Below, piece after piece: positions 26,813-37,421 of a stretch of DNA of 64,000 nt; position 1 is the stretch's first letter, and each line of letters starts with the position of its first letter. Made by a program: the position numbers and the translations under genes. Source of the stretch: RGIG3178 sp963674495 (GTDB taxonomy: Bacteria; Bacillota; Clostridia; Christensenellales; QAND01); assembly GCA_963674495.2 (NCBI GenBank), contig CAXXLG010000001.1:868001-932000 (forward strand). Direction: 5' to 3'. The notes under the pieces are model-generated. The model worked only from the letters and a program-made list of their open reading frames with translations, was not told the origin of the DNA and ran no database searches.

Positions 26813-27686
26813 AACGGTTCCTCCATCTCATTTGTACATCTTCCAGCAACTCCACATAGCGCGCATGCCGTGCTTTTGGCACGCTGCCTGTTTCCACCGC
26901 TTCCTTTATCGCACAATCAGGTTCCTTGTCATGCAGACAACCAATGAAGCGGCATTTATCCTCAAATGGCAAAAATTCAGGATACAGCGTTCTGAGTCTT
27001 TCCGGTTCGATCAACGGCATTTCCATCAAAGAGAATCCCGGTGTGTCCACCAACAACCCGCCGCTTGTAAGCGGCACCAACTCCGCATGCCTTGTTGTAT
27101 GCTTGCCACGATTGCCGTGTACACTGAGTGTATCGGTTTCAAATTCCCTGTGCGGCAACAACCGATTCAAAAGACTGCTTTTTCCCACACCGGATTGACC
27201 CGCTAGACATACCACTTTCCCCTCAAACAAAGGCATCAGCTCAGAAAAGCCTTCCCCCGTTAGCGCACTTACGCACAACGGCGAAAACGCAGCATATTCC
27301 TTTTTGAATGTGTTCAACTGCACTTTCGGCGTCTGGTCAGCTTTGTTCAAAAGGCAAACTGTTTGGATTTGGCTTAAATTGGCGCTGGCACACATCTTAT
27401 CCAACAGTAAATAATCCGGCGAAGGTACGGATGCGCTGACCACTGCACACAACAAGTCCACGTTGGCTACGCGCGGGCGCAGCAGCAGGTTTTTGCGCGG
27501 CAGAAGCGCCCCCATCACGCCATCACTGCCCCTTGGCGGCTCTTGAAACGATACCCAGTCGCCGGGCAGCGGCGTTTTGTCGATATGCCGAAACTTGCCC
27601 CTTGCCCGCAGTATACATTGTCTATTCCCATTATACAACACGGTATAATACCCGCCGATGCCTTTGAGGATCAGTCCCTTATTCAT
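26805..27686 (-). CDS. rsgA: Ribosome small subunit-dependent GTPase RsgA
   Basis: GTPase that checks late 30S assembly. 293 residues: OB fold (about 1-70), circularly permuted GTPase with NKAD (G4) before GQSGVGKSSLLN (G1), DTPGF (G3), and a C-terminal zinc finger in CRFIGCLHDKEPDC. Starts in an ATGA overlap with the prkC stop. Confidence 0.96.
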   Translation of the reverse strand: MNKGLILKGIGGYYTVLYNGNRQCILRARGKFRHIDKTPLPGDWVSFQEPPRGSDGVMGALLPRKNLLLRPRVANVDLLCAVVSASVPSPDYLLLDKMCASANLSQIQTVCLLNKADQTPKVQLNTFKKEYAAFSPLCVSALTGEGFSELMPLFEGKVVCLAGQSGVGKSSLLNRLLPHREFETDTLSVHGNRGKHTTRHAELVPLTSGGLLVDTPGFSLMEMPLIEPERLRTLYPEFLPFEDKCRFIGCLHDKEPDCAIKEAVETGSVPKARHARYVELLEDVQMRWRNRYE

Positions 27687-29146
27687 GGCAATGGCGATTC
27701 CGTGATGGGCTCGGTAGCGCCGGCATTTTGGTTGGCAATAACCAAGTCAATTTCATCACCGACGATCGCATTGCTCTCCGCCTGCGGCCGTTGGGTTATC
27801 ACGATGCCATCCGCCACACCCGGCATGTACGCATCCGTCACCATACCCTTGGTGAGTCCCGCATCCTCCAGCAACAATATTGCTTCGTCCAACGTTGTAC
27901 CCACTACATCCGGCACAGCAATCTGTTGCGGCCCTGCGCTGATCAAAACGTGTACATTGGTCCTCTCCTTAACAAGGCTGGACGACTCGGGATCCTGAGA
28001 AATAACATGATCTTCCGGCACATCGTCGTTGTATGCGTGATCAAATGTGACCAAAAGATCCGCATCCTTGAGCAGCTCCTGTGCCTGTGCAGAATTGAGA
28101 CCGATCACATCCGGTACCGCTTTAAGCGTCCCCCCCGCGTTGCTCATCATGGCTTGTACAATCCAGAATACAATGATCAACACGCACATTACAGCACACA
28201 CCGCAAGCACGATGCGACCGATAATGCGCTTCGGATTTCTGGGTTCTGAATGCTTCGGCTCTACTAAATCCAATGATACCCCCGGCCTGGAATTTTTTAT
28301 TGGCAGATCGGCAAAATGCCCTTCGGGTAACATCAGACAGCGCTGAAGATCTTCCGCCAACGCATGTGGGCTTTGATAGCGCATGGCGGGATCCTTGGCG
28401 CAGGCTTTGAGCGTACAGGCGCTCAGACTGTACGAGACCTCCCGATTGATCCGGTCAGGCGGTACCATTTCCTCCTGTATGTGCTTGAGCGCCACCGAGA
28501 CCGTGGTATCCGCTTCGAACGGCACCCGCCCAGTTAGCATTTCATACAACGATATGCCAAGCGAATAGATATCCGTACGCTCATCGATTTCCTCTCCCTG
28601 TGCCTGTTCGGGCGCGATATAATGAACCGACCCCAGCACGTTTTCACCCGAGAGTGTAATGGTGGCACTGCCTACCACCTTGGCAATGCCAAAATCCGTC
28701 ATCTTCACTTCACCGTCACGCGACATCAACACATTGTGAGGTTTGACATCCCGGTGTATGATGCCGTGCTCGTGTGCCATTTGCAACGCCGCGCACAGGG
28801 CTATGGTGATGCGCACGGATTCGTGTACGCTAAGCCCGCCGGTGCGCTGTATATACTGTTTTAGCGTCTCGCCGGGCACGAGTTCCATCACGATGTACTG
28901 CACATCGTCGTCATAGCCGACATCGTATACCTGCACGATGTTCGGATGCTGAATGTGCATCATGGCATATCCTTCGCGCCTGAACCGCTGTAAAAACTCG
29001 GTGTTTTGCGAAAACCCTTCGCGCAGCACTTTGACCGCCACGGTACGGTTCAGCTTGAGGTCCTTGGCACTGTAAATAACAGCCATGCCGCCGTATCCGA
29101 TTTCCTCCAACAACTCATAGCGCCCGGAAAGCAATCGACCGATCAT
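27683..29146 (-). CDS. prkC: PASTA-domain Ser/Thr protein kinase
   Basis: Membrane kinase that responds to peptidoglycan fragments. 487 residues from the ATG at 29146 (GGGAGGG, ATGA overlap with prpC). Kinase domain about 1-265: VKVL with the ATP lysine, catalytic loop HRDVKPHNVL and DFGIAKV. One membrane helix at about 315-340 is followed by two PASTA repeats (each starting with VPDVIG or VPDVVG). Two repeats is fewer than the three of B. subtilis PrkC. Paired with the PP2C phosphatase and rsgA. Confidence 0.95.
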   Translation of the reverse strand: MIGRLLSGRYELLEEIGYGGMAVIYSAKDLKLNRTVAVKVLREGFSQNTEFLQRFRREGYAMMHIQHPNIVQVYDVGYDDDVQYIVMELVPGETLKQYIQRTGGLSVHESVRITIALCAALQMAHEHGIIHRDVKPHNVLMSRDGEVKMTDFGIAKVVGSATITLSGENVLGSVHYIAPEQAQGEEIDERTDIYSLGISLYEMLTGRVPFEADTTVSVALKHIQEEMVPPDRINREVSYSLSACTLKACAKDPAMRYQSPHALAEDLQRCLMLPEGHFADLPIKNSRPGVSLDLVEPKHSEPRNPKRIIGRIVLAVCAVMCVLIIVFWIVQAMMSNAGGTLKAVPDVIGLNSAQAQELLKDADLLVTFDHAYNDDVPEDHVISQDPESSSLVKERTNVHVLISAGPQQIAVPDVVGTTLDEAILLLEDAGLTKGMVTDAYMPGVADGIVITQRPQAESNAIVGDEIDLVIANQNAGATEPITESPLP

Positions 29147-29904
29147 TCTGCTTGCCCTCCCCTGTGCATCGCCACACATACGCTGATGTTATCGATGCCT
29201 CCGCGCTCCAGTGCAATGTTGCCCAACATATTGGCACAATGAAGTGCCTGTGTCGCTTCACTCGCCAGCGCGCAAAGCTCTTCGTCGTTCAAATAGGCCG
29301 TCAGCCCGTCCGAACAAATCACCAGCGTATCACCTTGTTGCCACGGCGTGTCAAACATGTCCGGCGTCTGCCCAAGTTCCGTACCCAATGCGCGGGTCAG
29401 TATGTTGCGTCTTGGATCCATGGCGGCCTGTTCCGGTGTTAATAGGTTATGGTCAATATAATCCTGGACTAGCGTATGGTCATGGGTGATGCGCAAAAAA
29501 CTCCCATCTGAATGCACGAGATAGGCACGGCTGTCACCCAAATGGGCCACCAACACATCTTGTTCATAGCACAACGCCGCGGTCATGGTTGTCCCCATTC
29601 CGGCAAATTTAGCAGACTGTTTACCCAACATATACACCTTGTCGTTGGTCACCATCATGACCTTGCGTAAAACACCGACGGGATTCTTTACAATGTCGTC
29701 CTGCGCATCCTTGGTTGTCAGCAGGTTCACCATGGAACGGATTGCCATGGCACTGGCCACTTCGCCTGCGTTGTGGCCACCCATACCATCCGCAACAGCC
29801 ATAAAATGGGGAGGCTCCGCACTTTGCCAATTTTGAGGTATGTAAAGACTGTCCTCGTTGATCTCGCGGACGTTGCCCTTATGCGTATAGCCGGCAAACT
29901 CCAT
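29143..29904 (-). CDS. prpC: PP2C-family protein phosphatase
   Basis: Dephosphorylates PrkC and its targets. 253 residues. Metal-binding motifs AVADGMGGHNAGEVAS, VAHLGDSRAYL, ICSDGLTAYLND and GGIDNISVCV are all present. GGAGG lies 7 bases before the ATG. Overlaps prkC. Confidence 0.95.
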   Translation of the reverse strand: MEFAGYTHKGNVREINEDSLYIPQNWQSAEPPHFMAVADGMGGHNAGEVASAMAIRSMVNLLTTKDAQDDIVKNPVGVLRKVMMVTNDKVYMLGKQSAKFAGMGTTMTAALCYEQDVLVAHLGDSRAYLVHSDGSFLRITHDHTLVQDYIDHNLLTPEQAAMDPRRNILTRALGTELGQTPDMFDTPWQQGDTLVICSDGLTAYLNDEELCALASEATQALHCANMLGNIALERGGIDNISVCVAMHRGGQAE

Positions 29905-29916
29905 TTCATGTCCTCC

Positions 29917-30930
29917 TTATTTTGCCCTGTGCAAGCGCAGTTGCCCACAGGCACCCTCAACATCAGCGCCCAATCGCCGACGAACCGTCGCCGATACGCC
30001 GTTGTCCGCCAATGTTTGTTGAAAGAGCGCCACCGTTTTCTCATCCGGCGGCAACAAACCGTCCATTGTTCCATTTAGCGGGATAAGGTTGATGTGTTTG
30101 CGCATGCCACGGGTTATCCCACACAGTCTTTTTGCCGCTTTGATGGAATCGTTGACGTCTCGGATCAGAATGTACTCAAACACAATTCTACGCGATGTCG
30201 TATCTTCATAACGGCGCGCCGCATCAATCACTTCATCGATGGAATACTGGTTTGCAACCGGCATAAGCCTACGCCGTGTTTCATCATCGCTTGCATGCAG
30301 CGAAATGCACAGTGTCAACGGCAGTTTATACGTGGCGAGTTCGTCCATCTTGGGCACAAGACCACAAGTTGACAGCGATATGTTGCGCATGGAGAGATTC
30401 ATGCCCTTTTCGTGTGTCACAACACGAAGAAAGCGTAGGACTTTGTCCAAATTGTCAAGCGGCTCGCCGCAACCCATCAGCACGCAGTGGTTGAAGGAAC
30501 GCTGCCCCAAAAGGCGCGTTACGGCAAAGAGCTGTCCAGCCATCTCTCCCGCGGTGAGGTTCCGTGTCAGCCCGGTTTCTCCGCTGGCGCAGAACCGACA
30601 TCCCATGCGGCAGCCAGCCTGAGTGGAAATGCACAGCGATCCGCCATAGCGGTACTGCATCAATATACCTTCGATTGCATTCCCGTCCCCGCAACGGAAC
30701 AAATATTTCTCGCTGCCGTCTTCGCTTTTATGTCGCTCCACGATGTCAACACCGCCGGTTCCCAGCAAACCCAGTTGCACTCGCATATCCTTGGGCAGGT
30801 TGGTCATGTTTTGCGGCTCTTCACCCTTTGCGCACCAAGCAAAGATCTGATCGGCACGAAACGTCGGCCAGCCCTTGCCCAAGACAAAGGCTAAAAGCTC
30901 ATTGTAGTCCATATCGTACAGCTTATCCAT
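29917..30930 (-). CDS. rlmN: Dual-specificity 23S rRNA/tRNA A2503/A37 methyltransferase RlmN
   Basis: Radical SAM enzyme that makes 2-methyladenosine. 337 residues from the ATG at 30930, which overlaps the end of rsmB. The cluster motif is CRMGCRFC and the catalytic C-terminal Cys is in EGACGQLRL; both are needed for this chemistry and distinguish it from Cfr-like fragments only by context. Confidence 0.94.
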   Translation of the reverse strand: MDKLYDMDYNELLAFVLGKGWPTFRADQIFAWCAKGEEPQNMTNLPKDMRVQLGLLGTGGVDIVERHKSEDGSEKYLFRCGDGNAIEGILMQYRYGGSLCISTQAGCRMGCRFCASGETGLTRNLTAGEMAGQLFAVTRLLGQRSFNHCVLMGCGEPLDNLDKVLRFLRVVTHEKGMNLSMRNISLSTCGLVPKMDELATYKLPLTLCISLHASDDETRRRLMPVANQYSIDEVIDAARRYEDTTSRRIVFEYILIRDVNDSIKAAKRLCGITRGMRKHINLIPLNGTMDGLLPPDEKTVALFQQTLADNGVSATVRRRLGADVEGACGQLRLHRAK

Positions 30931-32248
30931 GCCTCTGCATCCTCGCCATAAAAAATCCATCCGTTCCATGTATATGCGGCCACAGCTGCAGCATGCCGCT
31001 ACGCCCTTCGTCGTTGAAAGCCCGCGGCAAATCCAATGGTATCAAAGTGAAATCGTTATGTCTATGGAGGAATTCTTCGATGACATCGCGGTTTTCCTGA
31101 TGAATAAAGGTGCAGGTGCAATAGACCAGTATACCGCCGTTTTTGACGTATTGCGCGGACATTTCCAAAATATCCTTTTGCAGCTTGTTCAGCGACAGCA
31201 CATCTTCAAAACTGCGGTTTTGTTTTACGTCCGGCCGCTTGAGCGCCGTGCCCATTCCACTGCAAGGCGCGTCGATGAGCACCGCATCGGCGCTTCGAAT
31301 CCGTTCCTCCATCAGCTGTGCCACATCCTGCACCGCGCACGTAACATTTTCTATGCCCAAGCGCCCTCTTTGCTTCTCCATCATGGCCACGCGATGTGCA
31401 TGAACGTCAAATGCCAGAATGATTGCATTTGGCATGCACTCAGCTATGGCGAATGTTTTGCCCCCCGGTGCCGCACACATATCCATGATAGTATTTGCAC
31501 ATGGTGGGATCTGTCTCGCTGCAAACATGCTCGCTTCACCCTGCAGACTGAACAACCCGTTTTGATATGCGTTTATGTTTGTGATATCTCCGCAATACCG
31601 AACGCGAAGCATCCATGGATCGTACGGCGATACATCCACTTGCCCGCCCACAAGCCTTATGGCGTCAGCGGCCTGTTTCTGCGTCGTTTTCAGACGGTTC
31701 ACGCGCAGCGGAATATAATTTTGTGCTTGTTGCGCCAGCATCGTTTCCGCCTGCTCAAAACCCAATTGCCTGACCGCTTGCTTGACCGCCCAAAGTGGCC
31801 AACTGTATTGTATAGACAGATACCTCGTATCGTCGTTCTCACGCCTTGGCCACGGTATCCTATGCTTGTCGGCTGCAAACGCACGCATAACGCCGTTCAC
31901 ATATCGGGCCTGAGCGGTTTTTCCGGCGCGTTTGCACAGCTCCACCGCCGCGTTGACCGCCACGGCATCCTCCGTATCCATGTACAAAATCCGTGCCGCA
32001 CCCAGTCGCAGAATATTTTTGACCGCCCGCCCACAACGCCGCGTATCCGTTACCGTAGCCAACGCAAAATCTACGGCGATCAGATGCTCCATCGTAGTGC
32101 GCGCCATCGCCGTAGCGGCAGATCGGGCGGCACCCATCAGTTCGAGTTCGTCAAACACGCCGCTCAGCGCCAGATTGAGATACGCACCTCGCGCCGTTAT
32201 GCGCTCGAGAACCAAAAATGCGGCCCACTCGCCATCGCGGACGCTCAT
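30923..32248 (-). CDS. rsmB: 16S rRNA m5C967 methyltransferase
   Basis: 441 residues: NusB-like RNA-binding domain (about 1-130) and a Rossmann methyltransferase with CAAPGGKTF for SAM, DAPCSGMGT (motif IV) and YCTCTF (motif VI, catalytic Cys). The start overlaps the fmt stop as ATGA. Confidence 0.95.
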   Translation of the reverse strand: MSVRDGEWAAFLVLERITARGAYLNLALSGVFDELELMGAARSAATAMARTTMEHLIAVDFALATVTDTRRCGRAVKNILRLGAARILYMDTEDAVAVNAAVELCKRAGKTAQARYVNGVMRAFAADKHRIPWPRRENDDTRYLSIQYSWPLWAVKQAVRQLGFEQAETMLAQQAQNYIPLRVNRLKTTQKQAADAIRLVGGQVDVSPYDPWMLRVRYCGDITNINAYQNGLFSLQGEASMFAARQIPPCANTIMDMCAAPGGKTFAIAECMPNAIILAFDVHAHRVAMMEKQRGRLGIENVTCAVQDVAQLMEERIRSADAVLIDAPCSGMGTALKRPDVKQNRSFEDVLSLNKLQKDILEMSAQYVKNGGILVYCTCTFIHQENRDVIEEFLHRHNDFTLIPLDLPRAFNDEGRSGMLQLWPHIHGTDGFFMARMQRHG

Positions 32249-33171
32249 GCGGTAAACCTATTACCGCAGAGGCCAGACCGTCCGCGTAAGAAATCCGCCA
32301 CGGGCATCATGCGCTTTCCTGGTGCCTGTATCTCTCTCACACTGATAGCTCCGTCGCCACAGGCTATGACAAATCCGTCCCTGACATCGGCGCACAGTAT
32401 GTCCCCCGGTTGGCCTTGTCCCTGTGCCATACGTACGCCGCTAAACCTAAAAACATCACCGTCAAGGTGCAAGCACGGACCCGGCCATGGTGTAACGCCA
32501 CGCGCGTGATTGCAGATTTGTTTGGCTGTTTTTTGTAATGGTAAAAACCCATCCTGCTTTGTAAGCATGGGATGGTAGCTTGCCTTGCTATGATCTTGGG
32601 GTATTGTGGGTGCCTGCCCTCGTTGCAATAGTTCAAGTGCCTTGAGCATCAGATCCGCGGCCAAAGGCGCCAGTCGATCGAGAAGCTCGCCCGCCGTTTC
32701 ATACTCTAGAATGTCCACGGACTGGGATAGTATTATGTCACCATCGTCGACGCCAACGTCCGTATGCATGATGGTAACGCCGGTTTGTTTTTCTCCATTG
32801 ATCAGACAGTGGTTAACCGGCGCCGGCCCGCGGTATGCTGGCAACAGCGAAGCATGGGCATTGACAACGCCGTACGGCGCTGCATTCAAATGACGTTTTG
32901 TCAATATCTGTCCGTACGCCGCGGTTACCATCACATCGGCATCCAGTTGTTCCAGAAGCCGTGTTGGTTGCTCTCGTTTTATTCTTTCAAACTGATAGAC
33001 GGGTACGCCAAGCGCCTGTGCCTCCACTTTGACAGGCGGCGGAACAGCAACGCGCTTTCGTCCTTTAGGGCGGTCCGGCTGCGTTACGACGCCGATCAAC
33101 GTATGATGGGTGTGCATGGCTCTGAGCATGGGCACAGCAAACATCGGTGTGCCCATTAAAATAACTTTCAC
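32245..33171 (-). CDS. fmt: Methionyl-tRNA formyltransferase
   Basis: Formylates initiator Met-tRNA. 308 residues with the folate and catalytic region VNAHASLLPAYRGPAPVNH. It starts with GTG at 33171 in a GTGA overlap with def. The def-fmt-rsmB-rlmN-prpC-prkC-rsgA-rpe-thiN order is the classic gram-positive translation and signalling cluster. Confidence 0.96.
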   Translation of the reverse strand: MKVILMGTPMFAVPMLRAMHTHHTLIGVVTQPDRPKGRKRVAVPPPVKVEAQALGVPVYQFERIKREQPTRLLEQLDADVMVTAAYGQILTKRHLNAAPYGVVNAHASLLPAYRGPAPVNHCLINGEKQTGVTIMHTDVGVDDGDIILSQSVDILEYETAGELLDRLAPLAADLMLKALELLQRGQAPTIPQDHSKASYHPMLTKQDGFLPLQKTAKQICNHARGVTPWPGPCLHLDGDVFRFSGVRMAQGQGQPGDILCADVRDGFVIACGDGAISVREIQAPGKRMMPVADFLRGRSGLCGNRFTA

Positions 33172-33674
33172 AGCTTTTCCTCCGTGGTTTCCTCGTCCTG
33201 TTCGCCTTCCTCTTCCTGTTTTGAAAGATCCACCTCTTCTGTCATGATATCGATATAAAGCCTGCCGTTGAGATGATCCGTTTCATGGCAAAACGCCCGG
33301 GCCAGCAGCCCCTCTCCGGTATAGGTATGCATTTTACCGTCGCGGTCCATGGCGCGGATCGTCACCTTGCGTGGCCGTTCCACCATTCCCGCACGACCGG
33401 GTAGGGATAAACAGGCCTCCACTTGCGAAATTGCGCCTTCTGTCTCAATGATCTCGGGATTGATCAATTCATATACGTTCTCACCATGCTCAATGACCAC
33501 AACGCGGCGCAACACGCCCACCTGCGGGGCAGCCAAACCAACACCGTCCGCGTTACGCATGGTCTCGAGCATATCGTCCAACAGGCGGCAGACATAATCA
33601 TCCACTTTGCCGACCTTTTTTGATTTTTTTCTCAGGACAGGATTGCCCTCAATTAATATCTCTCTTAGTGCCAC
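33168..33674 (-). CDS. def: Peptide deformylase
   Basis: Removes formyl groups from new proteins with a metal. Motifs GVGLAAPQVG, ACLSLPG (usual ECLSxPG; the residue before C is Ala) and CHETDHLNG are intact. I prefer the GTG at 33674, giving 168 residues beginning MALREIL, because AAAGGA stands 8 bases upstream; an ATG at 33683 overlaps that site. A Glu-rich 15-residue tail follows the enzyme fold. Confidence 0.93.
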   Translation of the reverse strand: MALREILIEGNPVLRKKSKKVGKVDDYVCRLLDDMLETMRNADGVGLAAPQVGVLRRVVVIEHGENVYELINPEIIETEGAISQVEACLSLPGRAGMVERPRKVTIRAMDRDGKMHTYTGEGLLARAFCHETDHLNGRLYIDIMTEEVDLSKQEEEGEQDEETTEEKL

Positions 33675-33715
33675 GAATACCATCCTTTCCACTTCATTAT
33701 ACCATAGATAACGGA

Positions 33716-35969
33716 TTACAACATGCTCTGGGGATTGCACGTGAGTACAAACGCACAACCCTCAAACTGTGCATCCGAGAACGCGTCGTACAGCGCTTGG
33801 CGTACCGACGCCGCATCCTTATCCTGCCGGATTTTCAGTAGGATCCGCATCCGCGTTTGACCCTTGATCCTGCCCACCGGCGCCGCCCCGCTCTCCATGA
33901 GAAGCGGCTGTATGCCATGAGAACGCAGAACGGCGCGCACAACCTTTTCGCTGCTTTTCAAGGCCACAAGGCACTTGTCTGCCTCATCTCCCACAAACAG
34001 CCACTGCAAAAACATTGAAAACGGCGGATATTGAGCCATGCGGCGGTACTGAATCTCCTGCCGGTAAAACGCGAGATAATCCTGCGCCACCGCCGCTTCG
34101 ATAGCGAAATGACTGGGGTTGTAGCTTTGCACCACCACACGGCCGGGCAGCTTATCCCGGCCTGCGCGGCCCGCCACCTGCATGATCAAGGAAAAAGTAC
34201 GCTCCGCACTGCGGTAGTCCGGTATATACAGCGATGCATCCGCCGCCATCACGCCGACCAGTGTGACGTTTTCAAAATCCAGTCCTTTGGCGATCATCTG
34301 TGTACCGATGAGAATGTCCGCTTCATGTGCTCCAAACGCTTGTAGAATCTTTAAATGTGCATCTCTTGCCCCGCGTCGTATCATGATCCATGCGCAAAAT
34401 ACGCGCGGTGGGAAAGTGCTCGCGCACCTGCTCCTCTACCTGTTGCGTGCCCGTTCCAAAGAACTTCAAATAGGGCTTTCCGCATTTTGGGCACAATTTT
34501 GGAACCTGTTCGGAATGCCCGCAGTAATGACATTTAAGCCATTCTCGGCTTTCTGATTTATGATATGTCATGGAGATGTCGCAGCTAGGACATTCAAACA
34601 CGTAACCGCAGCCGCGGCACATCAGAAACGTCGCATATCCGCGCCGGTTGATGAAAAGCATGATTTGCTCCCCATTTTCAAGCGCATCCTCTATACACTG
34701 ATGCAACACAGCGCTGAATACGCTCCGATTGCCCTTTACAAGTTCATCGCGCATATCAATAGGCTGTACCTTGGGCAATCCGTGGACACTGAAACGTTCC
34801 GGCATGGTCACAAGGCCGATTTCGCCCTTGGTACACCTGTGGTACGTCTCCACCGACGGCGTGGCACTGCCCAACACCACCACCGCGCCGGATTGCTCGG
34901 CTCTACGGCAGGCGACGTTATGGGCATGGTACTGCGGGCGCTGCTCGCTGTGATAGGACGTTTCATGTTCCTCGTCGATCACAATGAGACCTAAATTCTG
35001 TACCGGCGCAAACAACGCCGACCGTGGGCCTATTACCACCGTCGCTTCGCCGTTCCGCACCCGGCACCATTCGTCATAGCGTTCGCCCGGCGACAGGCGC
35101 GAATGCATCACCGCAATCAGATCACCCAGCCTGCTTCGAAAGCGCGCCACGGTCTGCGGTGTCAGCGCGATTTCCGGCACCAACACGATGGCACTTTTCC
35201 CCTCCTGATGCGCCCGTTCAATGGCGCACAGATATATCTCGGTTTTCCCGCTACCCGTTGCGCCGTGTAATAGCAACATACCGCCTTTTTTCGTGCTTTT
35301 GATGGCACACAGTGCCTCGTGTTGTTTATCCGACAATATAAGGCGTTTTTCCGCCTCGTTTGGCAGCGTTTTATACGGCGTACGCCGCACCGGCGTATCC
35401 TCCACCACAACGATGCCCTTCTTTTTCAGCTGCAGAAGTGCTCCGCGGGCGGACGGTAAAAATGCGTACAGGTCAGATACCGCCATGGCGCCAACCTGAC
35501 GAAGAAGATGAACGGTCTGCGCCTGTGCCGGTGCCTTACGCGCGCCCACGCCCAAAAGGCGCGCATACACATTGTCAAGCGCATCGCCGGACAGCGCGAG
35601 CCGCGCCACGCCCAGCGTTTTGGGTCTGACGCGCTGGCGGCGCATTTGCGACGGGATCATCAGGCGCAGCGCATCCACCAACAGGCATCGGTATATCTTT
35701 GCCATCCAAACCGCCAGTTCAATCTGATCAGGCAAAAGCGCCGCAAACCCCTCCGCCCGACCCGCGATGCTTTTGATGAGCGCTTTGTCGACATTGACTT
35801 CGTCGGACAACGATACGACATATCCCTCCTGCATCGCATTGCCCCGGCCAAACGGCACGAGTACACGCTGTCCCACGCCAATGTCCATATCCTCCGGCAC
35901 GGCATAGGAAAACACACGGTCCACCTTCGTATGCGCGATGTCAATAATGACCTGTGCGTAGGTTTGCAT
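33716..35969 (-). pseudogene. priA: Primosomal helicase PriA, broken by a frameshift
   Basis: Restarts stalled replication forks. Two frames join into about 750 residues, the normal length. The first frame starts at the ATG at 35969 (GGGGGG) and has the helicase motifs GATGSGKTEIYL and IDEEHETSY, and the zinc-binding Cys pairs (CRGCGYVFECPSC, CHYCG). It ends after MDHDTTRG. The second frame continues with ADILIGTQMIAKG and QVAGRAGR. The break lies in a run of C (34369-34372, G on the coding strand); one added base restores the frame. priA is rarely lost, so a base-calling error in the homopolymer is likely. Confidence 0.88.
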
Positions 35970-35984
35970 GTCTGCCCCCCGTAA

Positions 35985-36011
35985 AGAAAAGAGCACCTTT
36001 CGGTGCCCCTG
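35985..36011 (-). terminator. Terminator after coaBC
   Basis: Minus strand GGGGCACC - GAAA - GGTGCTCTTTTC: a GNRA-looped stem followed by a T-rich run, between coaBC and priA. Confidence 0.7.
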
Positions 36012-36021
36012 TAAAACCCTG

Positions 36022-37212
36022 TTAAAACAACGTGGCGGTTTCTGTCAGCACAAAGGTTGCGATTTCACTTTTTTTGGCAAGCGGATGGTATTTGCTTGTC
36101 CCATCCCTTTTGAATGCCGTGACAATATTGGTATCCACCGAAAACCCTGCCCCCCGTTGCGTGACGTCGTTCGCCACGATCATATCGAGATCTTTCCGTT
36201 TCAGTTTCTCCTGTGCATATGCATTGATGTCCTGCGTTTCCGCTGCAAATCCGACAACGATCTGGTGTTTCTTGCGCTTGGCCACCTCGGTTAGAATGTC
36301 CACCGTAGGCAACAAATCAAGTGTCACCTGATCGTTCTCACTCTTTTTGATTTTCTGTTGCCTCACGGATTGCACGCGATAATCCGCCGGAGCAGCACAC
36401 TTGATCAATACGTCGCAGTTTTCAAACTCTGCCATCAGCGCGTCGTGCATTTCCCGGGTGGTATTGACCGCAATGCATTTGACAAACCGTGGCAATGGTA
36501 TGCCAACCGGACCGTGAATGACGGTGACAACGGCGCCGCGCCTTCTCGCTTGCATCGCAACGGCAAAACCCATCTTGCCGGACGAACGGTTGCTGATAAA
36601 CCGTACTGGATCCAGTGGTTCACGCGTTGGACCAGCGGTGACCAAAACCCGTTTCCCCTCATAATCTTTTACCGGATGCAACAGATCCATCGTCTTCTCC
36701 ACGATGGCGTCCGGGTCCTCCAGACGACCTAACCCGATGTCTCCGCAGGCCAAATACCCCGAGGCAGGGCCGATGAAATGCACGTCCATGTCAGCAAGCA
36801 TTCTGACATTGCGCTGTGTGCGGGGGTTTTCCCACATCTTCTCATTCATGGCAGGCGCCATCAGCACCGGCGCCGTTGTCGCCAAAAGGGTAGTGGTCAG
36901 CATATCGTCCGCGATACCGCATGCGTACTTGGCCAACAGATCGGCAGTGGCCGGCGCAACGAGAAAAACGTCCGCACGTTTGGCCAAAGAGATGTGTTCC
37001 ACTTCCCATGGTGCCCTGCGGTCGAACATGTCCACCACCACCGGGTGATTGCTCAGCGTTTCAAATGTCAACGGCGCAACAAACTGCGTGGCCGCTTTTG
37101 TCATAATGACCAATACGTCCACGCCCTGCTTGACAAGACCGGATACGATGTGTGCGCTTTTATACGCTGCAATGCCACCGGTAACGCCCAATACAACCGT
37201 CGGTTTATCCAA
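36022..37212 (-). CDS. coaBC: Bifunctional phosphopantothenoylcysteine decarboxylase/synthase
   Basis: Two steps of coenzyme A synthesis. 396 residues. CoaC half (about 1-185) has GGIAAYKS, the active His region and PAMNEKMWE; CoaB half (about 186-396) has VTAGPTREPLDPVRFISN and KMGFAVA. Starts with TTG at 37212 after GGGAGG at 8 bases. Follows rpoZ, the usual order. Confidence 0.96.
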   Translation of the reverse strand: MDKPTVVLGVTGGIAAYKSAHIVSGLVKQGVDVLVIMTKAATQFVAPLTFETLSNHPVVVDMFDRRAPWEVEHISLAKRADVFLVAPATADLLAKYACGIADDMLTTTLLATTAPVLMAPAMNEKMWENPRTQRNVRMLADMDVHFIGPASGYLACGDIGLGRLEDPDAIVEKTMDLLHPVKDYEGKRVLVTAGPTREPLDPVRFISNRSSGKMGFAVAMQARRRGAVVTVIHGPVGIPLPRFVKCIAVNTTREMHDALMAEFENCDVLIKCAAPADYRVQSVRQQKIKKSENDQVTLDLLPTVDILTEVAKRKKHQIVVGFAAETQDINAYAQEKLKRKDLDMIVANDVTQRGAGFSVDTNIVTAFKRDGTSKYHPLAKKSEIATFVLTETATLF

Positions 37213-37214
37213 CG

Positions 37215-37421
37215 CTACAGCCTCCCATTCCTCTCAAAGCTGACCTTGCCCTGGTAGATTTCATTCACCGCGATGGTCACCGGTTTTTCCTCCTCTTCCA
37301 CCTCAATTAAAGGTGCATCGCCCGCCACCAATTGGCGTGCGCGCTTGGATACCATCACCACCAGCGAATATCGGCAGTCTACTTGATCGAGAAGCTCATT
37401 GATCGGTGGATATATAATCAT
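37215..37421 (-). CDS. rpoZ: RNA polymerase omega subunit
   Basis: Small RNA polymerase subunit. 68 residues with YPPINELLDQVDCRYSLVV and VSKRARQL, which contact beta-prime. Overlaps gmk as ATGA. Confidence 0.95.
   Translation of the reverse strand: MIIYPPINELLDQVDCRYSLVVMVSKRARQLVAGDAPLIEVEEEEKPVTIAVNEIYQGKVSFERNGRL

Noticed and set aside
30929..32509. A 526-codon plus-strand frame
   Set aside because: It is antisense to rsmB and fmt, both intact and certain; its composition (His, Arg and Gln rich) is that of a shadow frame.
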